64,000 nucleotides of DNA from Sphingomonas sp. YR710 (GTDB taxonomy: Bacteria; Pseudomonadota; Alphaproteobacteria; Sphingomonadales; Sphingomonadaceae): contig NZ_FMZJ01000001.1 of the NCBI RefSeq assembly GCF_900101455.1, positions 248,001-312,000 on the forward strand. The letters are read 5' to 3'. The position numbers and the translations under genes were made by a program. This document shows positions 18,107 to 29,228 of this stretch, piece by piece. The notes beneath the pieces are model-generated. The model saw only the letters and a program-made list of their open reading frames with translations, made no database searches and was not told the DNA's origin. The number at the start of each line of letters is the position of its first letter. The first letter of the stretch is position 1.

Positions 18107-18841
18107 TCAGCTGCGGTTTTTGAACCGCCAGCTGTCATTGCCGGTCTCGATGATATCGCAATGATGAGTGATGCGATCGAGCAGCGCGGTGGTCATCTTC
18201 GGATCGCCAAAGACGGTCGGCCACTCGCCGAACGCGAGATTGGTGGTGATGATCACCGATGTCCGTTCGTAGAGTTTGCTGACGAGGTGGAACAGCAGCT
18301 GACCACGTGATCGTGCGAAGGGCAGATAGCCGAGTTCGTCGAGCACGATGAGATCCAGGCGCGAGAGCTGGGCGGCAAGCGAACCGGGCTTGCCGATGCG
18401 GACTTCCTCTTCAAGCCGGGTAACCAGATCGACGGTATTGAAGTAGCGGCCACGTGCGCCGTTGCGGATAACATGGGCGGTGATCGCGGTGGCGAGATGG
18501 GTCTTGCCCGTGCCGGTGCCACCGACCAGGACGATGTTGCGTCGCCCCGGTAGGAATGAACCGCTGTGAAGCGACCGGACCAGTCCTTCGTTGATCGGCG
18601 TGCCATCGAAGGCGAAGGTGTCGATATCCTTCACCGCCGGCAGCTTGGCCGCAGACATCCGGTAACGGATCGAGGCGGCATGACGATGCGCGATCTCGGC
18701 GCGCAGCAGGTCTGTCAGGATCTCCATGGCAGTGCGATTGCGCTGCAGGCCGGTGGTGACCGCATCATCGAACGCGCCCGCCATGCCCTTGAGGCCAAGG
18801 CCGCCCATGGCGGCGATCATATCATGCCGCTGCACGGACAT
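18107..18841 (-). CDS. istB: IS21 helper ATPase IstB
   Basis: A 244-residue AAA+ ATPase related to DnaC that assists IstA in target selection. Walker A is [12 protein letters not shown] (about residue 103) and Walker B is [12 protein letters not shown] (about 165), followed by [11 protein letters not shown] sensor I. It looks complete. It overlaps the end of istA by 20 bases, the usual IS21 arrangement. It should not be mistaken for a host replication gene. Confidence 0.95.
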   Translation of the reverse strand: MSVQRHDMIAAMGGLGLKGMAGAFDDAVTTGLQRNRTAMEILTDLLRAEIAHRHAASIRYRMSAAKLPAVKDIDTFAFDGTPINEGLVRSLHSGSFLPGRRNIVLVGGTGTGKTHLATAITAHVIRNGARGRYFNTVDLVTRLEEEVRIGKPGSLAAQLSRLDLIVLDELGYLPFARSRGQLLFHLVSKLYERTSVIITTNLAFGEWPTVFGDPKMTTALLDRITHHCDIIETGNDSWRFKNRS

Positions 18842-20093
18842 CTCGCAGCTGGTCGTAGCGGTCGCAATCGGCGATCGGCGGATGCTTCAAAATCAGATCC
18901 TCGGATGTGATGATCGTAAGCGTTTGTGGCGGTTCGCGCCTGCGCGACAGGATATTGAGGATGACCTCGTCGCTGGCCGCGCCCGCATCGAGGGCTTCCC
19001 GGATCGCATCCTCGACAGTCTCCAGGCCATCGGTCAGCACGGCCCACAGCACGCGCACGAGCCGGCGATCGGCCTCGTCGCCGGTCCCGAGCTTGCGCCG
19101 CAGCCGGGCCAAAGCTGGCGGCAAATCCCAGCCCTGGAACGGCGCGCCATTCCTCAGCGCGCCGGGCTTGCGGGCAAGCACGGGCAGATAATGCCACGGA
19201 TCAAGTGTTGTCTGGTTGCGCCCGAAGAGGCGAGCATGGTCGGCGACGATATCTTCACCGCAGCGAACGACGATCCGGTCAGCATAGCTGCGAACCTGCA
19301 CCGTGCGGCGGGCGGCCTTGGCCATCACCGAATATTTGTTGCGATCGAAGCTGACCAGGCATGTACCTGTCACGGCATGTTCGCTCTCGTGGAAGTCATC
19401 GAACGGCGCCAATATCGGTTGCAGAAACGGCCGCTCCGCGTCCAGCGCCTGCGCCACGGTCAGGTCGCCTTGTTCGGGATGGGCATGAAGCTCGGCCCAC
19501 CGCCGGCATTCTGCTTCCAGCCAACCGTTCAGCTCCTCAAAGCTGGCGAACCGCAACCGGGGTTGGAAGAACCGTCCCCGGATCGTCTGGACCTGATGCT
19601 CGACCTGGCCCTTCTCCCATCCCGCGGCCGGTGAACAGGCCGTCGGTTCGATCACGTAATGATCGGTCATGATCAGGAAGCGCCGGTTGAAGATCCGCTC
19701 CTTGCCGGTGAACACCGTCGTCACCGCCGTCTTCATATTGTCGTAGATGCCTCGGCTCGGAACCCCGCCGAAAAAGGCGAATGCCCGCGCATGGGCGTCG
19801 AACAGCATCTCCTGCCCCTCCCGAGGATAGACGCGGACATAGACCGCCCGCGAAGCGCATAGCCGCATATGCGCGACCTTCACCCGCATCGGCTTGCCGG
19901 CGATCTCGACGTCCTCGTGACTCCAGTCGAACTGGTAGGCTTCGCCGGGCCGGAATAGCAGCGGGATGAAGGCGACCCCGCCGTCACCGGGATCGTCCCG
20001 TCGCGCGACCTTCCAACGCGCCACGTAGCGCCGAACCGCATCGTAGGAGCCTTCGAAGCCTTCGCGCTTCAGCAAATCGTGGATCCGCGTCAT
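18822..20093 (-). CDS. istA: IS21 transposase IstA, N-terminally shortened
   Basis: A 423-residue DDE transposase. Acidic core residues are visible in [20 protein letters not shown] and [10 protein letters not shown], followed by the C-terminal Mu-type beta domain. Full IstA proteins are around 500 residues and begin with a helix-turn-helix region; this one starts at [18 protein letters not shown], which normally follows that region. Upstream in the same frame are ATG-GTT-TAG and about 20 codons, directly beside the terminal repeats, so roughly 90 N-terminal codons appear deleted. DNA end recognition is probably impaired and the copy is likely immobile. Confidence 0.85.
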   Translation of the reverse strand: MTRIHDLLKREGFEGSYDAVRRYVARWKVARRDDPGDGGVAFIPLLFRPGEAYQFDWSHEDVEIAGKPMRVKVAHMRLCASRAVYVRVYPREGQEMLFDAHARAFAFFGGVPSRGIYDNMKTAVTTVFTGKERIFNRRFLIMTDHYVIEPTACSPAAGWEKGQVEHQVQTIRGRFFQPRLRFASFEELNGWLEAECRRWAELHAHPEQGDLTVAQALDAERPFLQPILAPFDDFHESEHAVTGTCLVSFDRNKYSVMAKAARRTVQVRSYADRIVVRCGEDIVADHARLFGRNQTTLDPWHYLPVLARKPGALRNGAPFQGWDLPPALARLRRKLGTGDEADRRLVRVLWAVLTDGLETVEDAIREALDAGAASDEVILNILSRRREPPQTLTIITSEDLILKHPPIADCDRYDQLRDVRAAA

Positions 20094-20210
20094 CCGCAGC
20101 CGATCTCGCCGCCTGCAAAGCCAGGCCGCTGTCTAAACCATCGGAATGAGGGGTCCCTGTTCGACGCCGATCACCCCGCTAACAGGGCTCTTTTTGCACG
20201 CCGATCAACA

Positions 20211-20806
20211 CACCTTGCGGAATTCGGCCACGTAGCGAACCCCGGTATCGCCAATCTGGCTAAGCTGGCTGAGCAGACGTTGGCAAAGGATAGCTTGCCA
20301 TCGTATGCCCGGTCGGCGCTGGAGATCCTGATCCGGCAGATCATGGCAATCAATACCGAGGTGGCCCAACTCGATCAGCAACTCGCAGTCTGGCATGCGG
20401 CAAGCGAGGCAGCCAGAAGCTCGCCGCGATCCCGGGTCTTGGCGTTATTACCGCGACCGCCATCGCCGCCACTGTCGCCGATCCGGAGCAGTTCAAATCC
20501 GGCCGGCAATTTGCCGCTTGGCTGGGCCTGACCCCGCAACAACATTCCACGGGCGGCAAGACCCGACTGGTTGGCATATCGAAGCAAGGCGATCGATACC
20601 TGCGCAGGCTGCTGGTCGTCGGTGCCACTGCTGTCATGCGACACATCAAGGACAAGCCCACCCCGATGGCCGACTGGATCCGGAAGCTCAGCGAGAAGAA
20701 GCCCTTCCGTGTGGTTTCAGTCGCGCTCGCGAATAAGCTCGCCCGGATCGCCTGGGTCGTGCTGACCCGCAAGGAAGCTTACCGGCCATACCACCTGGCG
20801 GCCTGA
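20211..20806 (+). pseudogene. IS110-family transposase, C-terminal half with frameshift
   Basis: From the IS21 edge the frame reads THLAEFGHVANPGIANL ... LDQQLAVWHAASEA, then continues one frame over (from about 20417) as KLAAIPGLGVITATAIAA ... FAAWLGLTPQQHSTGGKTR ... YRPYHLAA and stops at 20806. This is the Transposase_20 half of IS110/IS1111 enzymes. The N-terminal DEDD half is absent on both sides of the IS21. A single-base loss near 20416 explains the frame change. Clearly non-functional. Confidence 0.85.
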
Positions 20807-21229
20807 CGAAACACAATCACCCGAATTGGCAATGGCAGTCGATGATGAGTAACGATCGAGCCAATGGTGAGGAAAGCCCGTCTGATTCACTGCGCTTCAA
20901 ATGCGCGCGAGCTTGATTAGGGACCTCACCGGCGGATTTCCATCAAGGCCAGCGACAACCAAAAGCCGCACAAACAGGCTGGACATATGAAAGAAACCGA
21001 TCAAACCCAGCTCGACAAAAAGCCCTTGCCATAGGGGCGTCCACATATGAATCAGATTATAGCACCCTTGGGAATCCCCACGATTCAACTCGATCGGATT
21101 TCAGTCTAATATCGCGATCACAGCATAGATGGCCCCGGTTCATGACCTGCATATCTTGGGCTGGACACATTGTGGTCGGAATGCCGCGGTTGTTCCGCAG
21201 CGTGCGAATGGATGCGCGGTGCCATACTG
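20807..21229. other. Intergenic stretch with possible membrane-gene remnant
   Basis: There is no intact gene in these 423 bases. The minus strand at 20897-21088 holds an open frame described separately. The rest is unrecognised, including the presumed outer end of the IS110-type remnant just after 20806. Confidence 0.4.
20897..21088 (-). pseudogene. Possible C-terminal remnant of an O-antigen polymerase/ligase-like protein
   Basis: A 63-codon frame with a hydrophobic segment around LFVELGLIGFFHM followed by SLFVRLLVVAGL. The pattern YNLIHMWTPLWQGLFVELGL is reminiscent of the HN-x(n)-ELGxxGF signature in Wzy/WaaL proteins near their last membrane helices. It has no good start signal and is isolated beside IS debris, consistent with a decayed gene. 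The resemblance is weak. Confidence 0.25.
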
Positions 21230-21943
21230 TCAGATGTTGTGATGATCCGCACGATAATCAGCGACTATCCGAGACAGCGGCTGAAAGTTCATCTCGCTCT
21301 TATGCTTAAGGAGTTCCGCGTAAGATAATTCCGCAATGTCGCTGACCTGCCGCTGCTCAACCGCGGGTCGCGGGCCGCGCCACATCACCATCTGCCATGG
21401 ATCTTTGTCCGTACAGGCGAAACGGAACGGCTGGAGGAATGTGTCGATGAACATGACCACGCGATAAACGTCACCCATCCACGCGACGCTGCCGTCAGGA
21501 CTGGCCTCCCGGACGCGAAGCATATCGTCGGTGCTGGGAAGCGACGCCGCATAAGAGGTCGGCCATACATCATCGATCACGATCACGCCGTTAGGAGCAA
21601 GGGACTCGACCGCATTCAACGTATCCCGCAAAATCTGCTCGAACGTGTGCAAACCATCAAGGAAAATGACATCGAATTTGGGGTCCGTTGCTTTCCGCGC
21701 ACCGAAATAGTCGTCGCTCGGTATCTGATGATATTCGAGACTATCGGTTATGGGAGTGGTCGGCATTTCGAAACGAAACACGGGGTCGACCGCGATCTTT
21801 CGAGCTGCTTTGATAGTGTGAAAGGTGAACCCATCCTCGACCCCGACTTCGAGATAATTCGGCCGGTCGAAACAGTCCACAAGACTTTGAATTACCGAAA
21901 CCCTGCTCACACGCACATTCTCCATGGAAGATAAGGAAGGCAT
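21230..21943 (-). CDS. Class I SAM methyltransferase (Methyltransf_24-like)
   Basis: A 237-residue protein. The SAM-binding region reads YLEVGVEDGFTFHTIKAA (about residue 30), followed by KIAVDP, the DVIFLDGLHTFEQILRD strand-loop and GVIVIDDVWPTSYAAS, the layout of Methyltransf_24-type enzymes found in polysaccharide and cell-surface loci. The start may be ATG 21943 or ATG 21925 (MENVRVSRV). It points toward the IS mosaic and is divergent from the GT61 gene. Substrate unknown; methylation of a surface sugar is the likeliest role from context. Confidence 0.75.
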   Translation of the reverse strand: MPSLSSMENVRVSRVSVIQSLVDCFDRPNYLEVGVEDGFTFHTIKAARKIAVDPVFRFEMPTTPITDSLEYHQIPSDDYFGARKATDPKFDVIFLDGLHTFEQILRDTLNAVESLAPNGVIVIDDVWPTSYAASLPSTDDMLRVREASPDGSVAWMGDVYRVVMFIDTFLQPFRFACTDKDPWQMVMWRGPRPAVEQRQVSDIAELSYAELLKHKSEMNFQPLSRIVADYRADHHNI

Positions 21944-22286
21944 AAGCGGAAAAATGGGAGCGCTTCAAGCTCGTTCGGCATCTTGACCGAACGGAAGCCA
22001 GCGGGCTGGCGCGACACCTGGCCGGTGAAGCAAGCCGGGATTGGCCGTGAGTCGAGGAGGGGCGTCCCCATACTCACCCCATGGTCCTTCCATGTCGCGA
22101 CATCTCGCTATGTGCTTCGCGTCATTGATCGCGCGCATCGTCTCTAAGTGCGCCGTATCGGTGTCGCCGGTCGGCTTCATCGCTTGCGTTGAGAAAGAAG
22201 ATAGTTATCGCGATGGCGTACGGGTGTGAGGTTGCAGACTGCCTGCTTCTGCGGCAGAGCCCGCCGACGTCAGTGGGAAGTCAAGA
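21944..22286. promoter_or_regulatory. Divergent intergenic region (methyltransferase / GT61)
   Basis: 343 bases between two divergent genes, so promoters for both are expected. A 71-codon minus-strand open frame (21965-22180) has no recognisable content or start signal and is not called. No clear operator or hairpin was found. Confidence 0.35.
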
Positions 22287-23396
22287 ATGGTTGCCGTCAT
22301 ATACAATATCGTCCGCCTTGAGGATGCAGTTACATCAATGCCCAAGGTGGTCAAATTCACTCAAACGTCTGAGGGGTCTCATTTGGCGCGCCATGTGCCG
22401 AGCCTCGTGATCGGTCCGGGCACGCAAGAGTTTCTGGAGGTCTATCACAGGTCGAATGGCGCCATCTCCCCTCGCGGAATTTTCTCGATCAAGGAAGCGA
22501 GCGTAATCGGCGACGGGATGATCATCCGCGGCAATTCGATGCTGATGAGTGCGTCGCTGATGATGATACCCGAGGCGTTTCCCGGCCCTTGGAATTCGCC
22601 GATCTTCCACGATCGGCATGGCGATGTGGTTGGGGCGCATATTCCGGAACGGCGCGTGCGCCTGTCCGGCACAACGGTGAACATGATCTCGCTGGGCTGG
22701 CAGGTCTTTGGCCATATGCTGGTCGACGTGTTTCCCAGGTTCGAACGAATGAACCGCAGCGGCGTCGCTGTCGATCGATATCTGTTCGGCGCGCTTGAGG
22801 CCGAGTGGCACGGAAAGGTTATAGAGGCGGCAGGCATCCCGATCGATAAATGTGAGTTTATCGATGTGAATTCCACGATTGTCGATTGCGATCACATGCT
22901 TTTGCCGACATTCGATCGACTGGCGTCGGAACTTCATCCCGACATCATGAATGTTCACCGTCGCTTGCGTGAGACCTACGCTCCTGCCGTTGAACCGACT
23001 CGGGATATTTTCGTGGCCCGCAGCGGGTGGGGTGGGGCGCGTGAACTCGTCAATCGCAGAGAAATCGAAGCTATCGTTGCGGAGGCGGGGTTCGAGATCG
23101 TGTTTCCCGAGCAAGTGAGCTTCCCGGAGCAGGTCGCGCTTTTTGCTTCGGCGCGGACGGTGCTCGGCGAAGCCGGTTCTGGCATGCACGGCACACTATT
23201 CAGCCATCCTCGGACAAGGGTGGGAGTTTTGCAAAGCAAGGGAAATGTGAACTTCATCCAGCCGCAGATTGCGGCGATCGGGGGACAGGAAATTTATATC
23301 GTGCTCGGCGATGACGAGCCCGGCAGCGGCGGGCAAGGGTGGTTCTCTATCGATCCCAACGACGCGCGTCATATCGCATCGCTGCTGCGCAATTAA
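22287..23396 (+). CDS. Glycosyltransferase family 61 protein
   Basis: A 369-residue GT61 (DUF563-type) glycosyltransferase. The typical second-half features are present: IFVARSGWGGARELVNRREI, then VFPEQVSFPEQVALFASA and LGEAGSGMHGTLFSHP, which form the nucleotide-sugar domain of this family. GGGAAG lies 8 bases before the ATG. No signal peptide or helix is visible, so it is cytosolic or peripheral. Family members transfer xylose, GlcNAc or other sugars in bacterial surface glycans; the donor cannot be deduced. It converges on the giant glycosyltransferase gene. Confidence 0.85.
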   Translation: MVAVIYNIVRLEDAVTSMPKVVKFTQTSEGSHLARHVPSLVIGPGTQEFLEVYHRSNGAISPRGIFSIKEASVIGDGMIIRGNSMLMSASLMMIPEAFPGPWNSPIFHDRHGDVVGAHIPERRVRLSGTTVNMISLGWQVFGHMLVDVFPRFERMNRSGVAVDRYLFGALEAEWHGKVIEAAGIPIDKCEFIDVNSTIVDCDHMLLPTFDRLASELHPDIMNVHRRLRETYAPAVEPTRDIFVARSGWGGARELVNRREIEAIVAEAGFEIVFPEQVSFPEQVALFASARTVLGEAGSGMHGTLFSHPRTRVGVLQSKGNVNFIQPQIAAIGGQEIYIVLGDDEPGSGGQGWFSIDPNDARHIASLLRN

Positions 23397-23467
23397 AGCC
23401 TGCTCAGTACTTACCGGTTAATTGGGAATTGATTGATGCCATGTCCTAATATCATAAAATAACAGAA

Positions 23468-26400
23468 TCAGGACAGTCGCGATGCTCTGCTATCAATTAT
23501 CCCGTAATGGGATGTGCCAAACATCGCCTGCATGAATTGCTCCACTGACTGCTCCCAGCGCAATGGTTTGAGCCCTGAGGACGAAGGTGCTGAGCCCGCT
23601 TCATGTAACACGAGCCACCGCGTGATTGCGTCGGCTACTTTCTCGCCCGTGTTGCCGTCAAAGTAATATGCGTGCTCGCCAGCCACCTCATGAAACACTG
23701 GAATGTCTCGCACGATCAACGGGAGCCCACGCGCCGCGCCTTCGATCAAAGGGAGGCCGAAACCTTCGCCCTCGGAGGCCGCGATCAGCGCCGTGGATGC
23801 CTTGTAAAGCTCTTCAAGATACTCGTCGCTAACACCTTGTAACCAATGGAGCCGCTTTCCATTTTCCCGGCTATCGTGGATCGACTGTGCGACTTTTTCC
23901 ATGGACCAGCCTAGTTTGCCAACGATTACGAGATTCGCGTCGATCCCCCTGCCCCAGAGCTGGTGAAAGGCATCGAGCACCAACGGGTGACCTTTACGCG
24001 GCTCGACAGTTCCAACAGTGATGAAAGTCGGCTTAAGGCTGAGCTTGTCGAGCAGTGCAAGCGCCCCATCGGACACGCCCTTGGTTGGAAGGCTTGCGGA
24101 AATATCTGCGCCCAGAGTGAAATAATCGACATTGATATGGGTCGGACGGGATCGGACCAGAGCATTACCAAACCGCAACACATCCTCTGCCACGCAACGC
24201 GATACGCAAATGAATTGGTCCGCTATCGCAAGCGCAGTTTTGAACCACATCTGTGCGATGCCCGGAATGAATTCTGGGAATCGGTGAGGCATCTGGAACG
24301 GTAGTAAATCGTGAATGCCTATGACAATTTTTCCTCCAACTCTCCGAAAATCCTGCAAATACTCTTCCATGCCAGGCAATATTCCTGCGGCCCATTCCAG
24401 CATAATGTAAATATCACCATCATCGTAATCGATGGGAGAATCGGGCAACACATCGGCAGGGATGGCAAGCTTATCGGCAACGTATTTTCGTGCAAAAACG
24501 AGTTTTCCATTCTCGAAGCGAACGGGCTCTACGGTATAGCCTTCTGGCACTTGCTTAAGAAGTCGATCAAGAAAGCTTCGAACCACGCGCTCGATGCCTG
24601 TATGAGAGTCGCTTTCTGCAAGCAAAGTGATGTCATAAAAAATGCGCCTCAACCCAATCCGGCCGGTCGCTTTTGCGATTGTCTCCGCGAGATTTATCAG
24701 GTCCTCTTCGTGGGGCGACATGGGTGCGTAAAGATCGCCGATCGCCTGAAGCAGGCGTTTCTGCCGCCCGCTGGCGCTATCGATCGCAAAGTTTTCAAGC
24801 ACCTCACGCACTGAATTGCCGACTACAGCTGGATGATAGTGGTTGATCAGTTCGTCGCGGGCCCGGTCACCTAGTGCCAGTCGATACTCGGAATCGCCGA
24901 ACAAGCGATCGATGGCATCAGCCAGTTCCTGTGACGTGAAAATCTCTGGAAGCTGAATGAGAGAATCCGTATTGATTTCTGCGGACGTTCCATGCGCGTT
25001 TACGATAACGGGCAGCCCCGACGCCATGCAATCCAATATCGCGCCCGACGTTTCGCCTCGGGTCTGCCTTCGTAGCTGGATAGCCACGTCAGCGGCGGCT
25101 AGGTGAGATTCGTAAGTCTCCATATCGGCGTAGCCAGTGACCGTAATGGATAAAGTGTCCGACAGTGACTCCACCAGCTCGCGGAATTCGTCGCCCCAGG
25201 GGCCGGTAGGATGATCCCCGACGAATATGAGTGCTGCGCGTTCCGCACGCGCTGCGGCAGTGAGTGCCCATGCTTCAATAAGGTTGTCGCCGCATTTCGT
25301 TTCAGCAACGAAGCCAAATGTCGACACAATAAATGCCTTGGGATCAATTCCAAGCCGCCGCCGCGCCTCCAGTTTATCCATCCTTGGCCTGACGGCTCGA
25401 AGGTGGGGTATATGAACCATCTTTGCGCTTACTGCATCACCGTAAATCTCACGTGCGCGAGCAACCGCCCATTTCGAATGAACTATCACGCCTTGCGCAT
25501 TGGCGAAGACGATCTGATTGGCGGGATAGCGTTCGGCTGCAGCGCTGCGACCCTCGTCGTTTACATAGGCCAGCGCGGGCAGCCCGTGCGTCAGGTAGAG
25601 TTGCCTTAAGAAATATTCTTTTGAGCGATGGCCGACGTTTCCAAGCCAATCCAAAACGCCGCTCAGAAAGAAGTCGTGAAGAATGACCACTCCAGGAATT
25701 TCTATGAGAAGTTCAAGCATGTGCGCGTGAAATTCAGAATTACCGATCTGATATAAAATATAATCGTAGTGATCAGCATTCGCGCGAAAGTAAGCTACAT
25801 CGCGCAGCGCAAAATTCGCCGTCACCCATGGATCTGAAATGACCGTTCCATGAATGATGCAGTCTATCTCATAGTGGCAGCCTAGTTCGCGCAGTAACTC
25901 GCTGCCGTAGTTTGCGATTCCGCTTCGATCTGAGGGTAGTGGGGAAACGAACGCGAGGCGTGGCTTTGCTTTGAATAGCAAGCCAGTTCGCTTACTCTGG
26001 ATATGGCGGTCGTAGAGCCTTTCGAGGGAGCTAAGCGTTTTGCGCCCCGCCTCCGCCCATGAGAATCGCGACGCCCGTTCTACGCCCGCTGCCCTGAGTT
26101 CATCAGCATACGCATTGTCCGTAAGAACCCGGCCCATTTTCGCTGCGAGATCGTTTGAATCGAACGTATCGAACAATTGGTCATCTCGCCCGACCACTTC
26201 TGGCAAACTGCTGTTACGCGCAACAAGCACCGGGGCTCCGCACGCCATTGCCTCCAGCGGCGGAAGCCCGAATCCTTCGTGCAGAGATGGGAAAACAAAT
26301 AGGCTACACAGCGAATACAATGGAGCGAGATCTGCTTCCGCAACGAACCCAGGCAGGATGAGGCGGGAGGGATCAACACCAAACCGTACAGCCGCGGTCT

Positions 26401-27223
26401 GAAGTTGCAGGCGCTCGGCGTCGCTCAACTTGCCGCCAAAGACTAAGGCCGTGCTTCCTTGCTGCGTCGGCGAGAGTTTACCAAAGGCCTCAATGATAAA
26501 TGGAATATTTTTCCTTGGTTCAATAGCGCCGACGTAAAAAATGAAGGATTCTGGCAGTCCATAGCGGCGCCGCAGCTCGCTAGATTCAAGTCGTGATAGA
26601 TCAGATTTGGTGAATGATTGATCCGCGGCGAGCAGGGCGACATCGATTCGATCCCCTGGTATTTGTAACAACTCCATGGCTTCACATTTGGCATATTCCG
26701 AAATCGCGACGAGCTGATCGGCGCGTTTCAGCGATTGTAAGCGTCGATAATAAAATGTTTGCATGAAGTCTGCAGCGAGATACGTCTTCGGATCGGTCAG
26801 CGGAATGAGATCGAACAAGGTAACAGCGGTTGCATAAGGTGTTTGCATCAAGCCGATAGATGTGACCGCGTTATCTACGACGCCTTCGAAGAGAGAGGTA
26901 ACATATAGGACATCCGGATGTAATGAGGCGATTGCCTCCTCGCGGAGAAGCTCGGCGCACCGCATGCGCCAAAGATTTCTACTCTCTAATTCTCTTAATT
27001 CGCCGGGAATCGAAAAAGTCTTGATACGGTCGGCCGACAAAACTCGAAGAAATTCATGATAAATTTCTTGAAATCCATTTTTCAGCTCTGCGTTAAGCAG
27101 GATGTACACGTCATGAGCTGTTGCAGCTTCGATCAGACTCAATGCTAGCGCGCGGGCTTGGCGTCCGATGCCGCGGTAACGGCTTTCGGTTTGCGCCCCT
27201 TGCAAGTCGATAAGCAACCTCAT
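23468..27223 (-). CDS. Giant glycosyltransferase with three GT-B (GT4-type) modules
   Basis: A 1251-residue protein. Module 1 (~1-410) starts RLLIDLQGAQTESRYRGIGR and has YVGAIEPRKNIPF and EGFGLPPLE (full EX7E). Module 2 (~420-800) starts RLAFVSPLPSDRSGIANYG; its motif region, GETSGAILD, is degenerate. Module 3 (~860-1235) has FITVGTVEPRKGHPL and EGFGLPLIE (full EX7E). Multi-module mannosyltransferases such as WbdA polymerise mannan or rhamnan repeats, so this enzyme may assemble a repeat unit using GDP-Man or GDP-D-Rha. The ATG at 27223 overlaps the TPR stop (ATGA); the in-frame GTG at 27235 is less likely. Confidence 0.9.
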   Translation of the reverse strand: MRLLIDLQGAQTESRYRGIGRQARALALSLIEAATAHDVYILLNAELKNGFQEIYHEFLRVLSADRIKTFSIPGELRELESRNLWRMRCAELLREEAIASLHPDVLYVTSLFEGVVDNAVTSIGLMQTPYATAVTLFDLIPLTDPKTYLAADFMQTFYYRRLQSLKRADQLVAISEYAKCEAMELLQIPGDRIDVALLAADQSFTKSDLSRLESSELRRRYGLPESFIFYVGAIEPRKNIPFIIEAFGKLSPTQQGSTALVFGGKLSDAERLQLQTAAVRFGVDPSRLILPGFVAEADLAPLYSLCSLFVFPSLHEGFGLPPLEAMACGAPVLVARNSSLPEVVGRDDQLFDTFDSNDLAAKMGRVLTDNAYADELRAAGVERASRFSWAEAGRKTLSSLERLYDRHIQSKRTGLLFKAKPRLAFVSPLPSDRSGIANYGSELLRELGCHYEIDCIIHGTVISDPWVTANFALRDVAYFRANADHYDYILYQIGNSEFHAHMLELLIEIPGVVILHDFFLSGVLDWLGNVGHRSKEYFLRQLYLTHGLPALAYVNDEGRSAAAERYPANQIVFANAQGVIVHSKWAVARAREIYGDAVSAKMVHIPHLRAVRPRMDKLEARRRLGIDPKAFIVSTFGFVAETKCGDNLIEAWALTAAARAERAALIFVGDHPTGPWGDEFRELVESLSDTLSITVTGYADMETYESHLAAADVAIQLRRQTRGETSGAILDCMASGLPVIVNAHGTSAEINTDSLIQLPEIFTSQELADAIDRLFGDSEYRLALGDRARDELINHYHPAVVGNSVREVLENFAIDSASGRQKRLLQAIGDLYAPMSPHEEDLINLAETIAKATGRIGLRRIFYDITLLAESDSHTGIERVVRSFLDRLLKQVPEGYTVEPVRFENGKLVFARKYVADKLAIPADVLPDSPIDYDDGDIYIMLEWAAGILPGMEEYLQDFRRVGGKIVIGIHDLLPFQMPHRFPEFIPGIAQMWFKTALAIADQFICVSRCVAEDVLRFGNALVRSRPTHINVDYFTLGADISASLPTKGVSDGALALLDKLSLKPTFITVGTVEPRKGHPLVLDAFHQLWGRGIDANLVIVGKLGWSMEKVAQSIHDSRENGKRLHWLQGVSDEYLEELYKASTALIAASEGEGFGLPLIEGAARGLPLIVRDIPVFHEVAGEHAYYFDGNTGEKVADAITRWLVLHEAGSAPSSSGLKPLRWEQSVEQFMQAMFGTSHYGIIDSRASRLS

Positions 27224-27747
27224 CCGCGGCGCCACCGATATTGGTTGATGGCCCTGTGAAAAATAATACTTGCCGACATCGAAATATCTGTCCTCAAAAC
27301 TATTTTTAGCGGCCCGGTATCCTCGGTCATCGATTTCGGCCGATGAATTTCGCGCCAGCCGCTTATTGCCGCGAGTTCTGTCCGAGCGACCTCAAGAGTA
27401 GGATCCAGCGCGCTTGCTTGCCGGTACAGATCCCCAGCGGCGGCAAAGTCGCCCATAAGCTTCAGAAGATGCCCACGTTGAAGGAAGACGTCGGCATCGT
27501 CCGGGCGGATTTTGATCGCCGTCATATAGATTTGGTCTGCTTCCGCATATGAACCGCTATCTTTCAATGCGTTCCCGCATTGTACCAGCAGTCCGAAGTT
27601 GACACCCCATCGCTCGATAATTGCCCTATAGAGGGCTGCCGCTTCAGCATGTCTTCCGCGATCTCGCGCGGAGTCAGCTCGACGAATAGCGCTGCGTTTG
27701 GCGGAGAAGAGGTGTTTCCAACGAAATTTTAGCATCTCTTTACGCAC
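27220..27747 (-). CDS. TPR-repeat protein
   Basis: A 175-residue protein with about three tetratricopeptide repeats (residues ~22-125: ARDRGRHAEAAALYRAII, GNALKDSGSYAEADQIY, GHLLKLMGDFAAAGDLYRQA). The C-terminal ~50 residues have no match. The N-terminus is basic (MRKEMLKFRWKHLFSAKR) with no signal peptide. It is translationally coupled to the three-module glycosyltransferase through an ATGA overlap. TPR segments are often fused to such enzymes, so it may be a scaffold or length-control partner. Confidence 0.75.
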   Translation of the reverse strand: MRKEMLKFRWKHLFSAKRSAIRRADSARDRGRHAEAAALYRAIIERWGVNFGLLVQCGNALKDSGSYAEADQIYMTAIKIRPDDADVFLQRGHLLKLMGDFAAAGDLYRQASALDPTLEVARTELAAISGWREIHRPKSMTEDTGPLKIVLRTDISMSASIIFHRAINQYRWRRG

Positions 27748-29089
<1,342 letters not shown>

Positions 29090-29228
29090 AAGGGCATACC
29101 CCACTGGGCTTGCCGTCCGCGGAGGCCGCATTACGCGGTCCTCGCGGTCTGGATGTTTCGTGCCAAGCGTGCGATGCTGCGTTGCCGCGGGTTTGGGACG
29201 GTCGGTGTGTGTGAAGTAAGGGATGACG

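Larger units (their letters stand above)
17945..20210 (-). mobile_element. IS21-family insertion sequence with shortened istA
   Basis: A 2.27 kb element whose ends are imperfect inverted repeats. The left end begins TGTCAATCGGCGCGCAAA and the right end, complemented, begins TGTTGATCGGCGTGCAAA. Each end also has an inner copy of the GATCGGCGT(T/C)GAA(T/C)AGGGACCCC repeat (17973-17997 and 20149-20172), typical of IS21 multiple terminal repeats. It contains istA and istB in the usual order. The flanking bases do not form a target duplication (GAAC on the left, CACC on the right), and the flanks are two different transposase remnants, so the original insertion context has been rearranged. Confidence 0.85.

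Noticed and set aside
18107-18841. DnaC-like replication ATPase
   Set aside because: It is IstB of the IS21 element, shown by its overlap with istA and the surrounding terminal repeats.
21965-22180. 71-codon minus-strand open frame
   Set aside because: No start signal or family features; composition looks like chance coding in GC-rich DNA.
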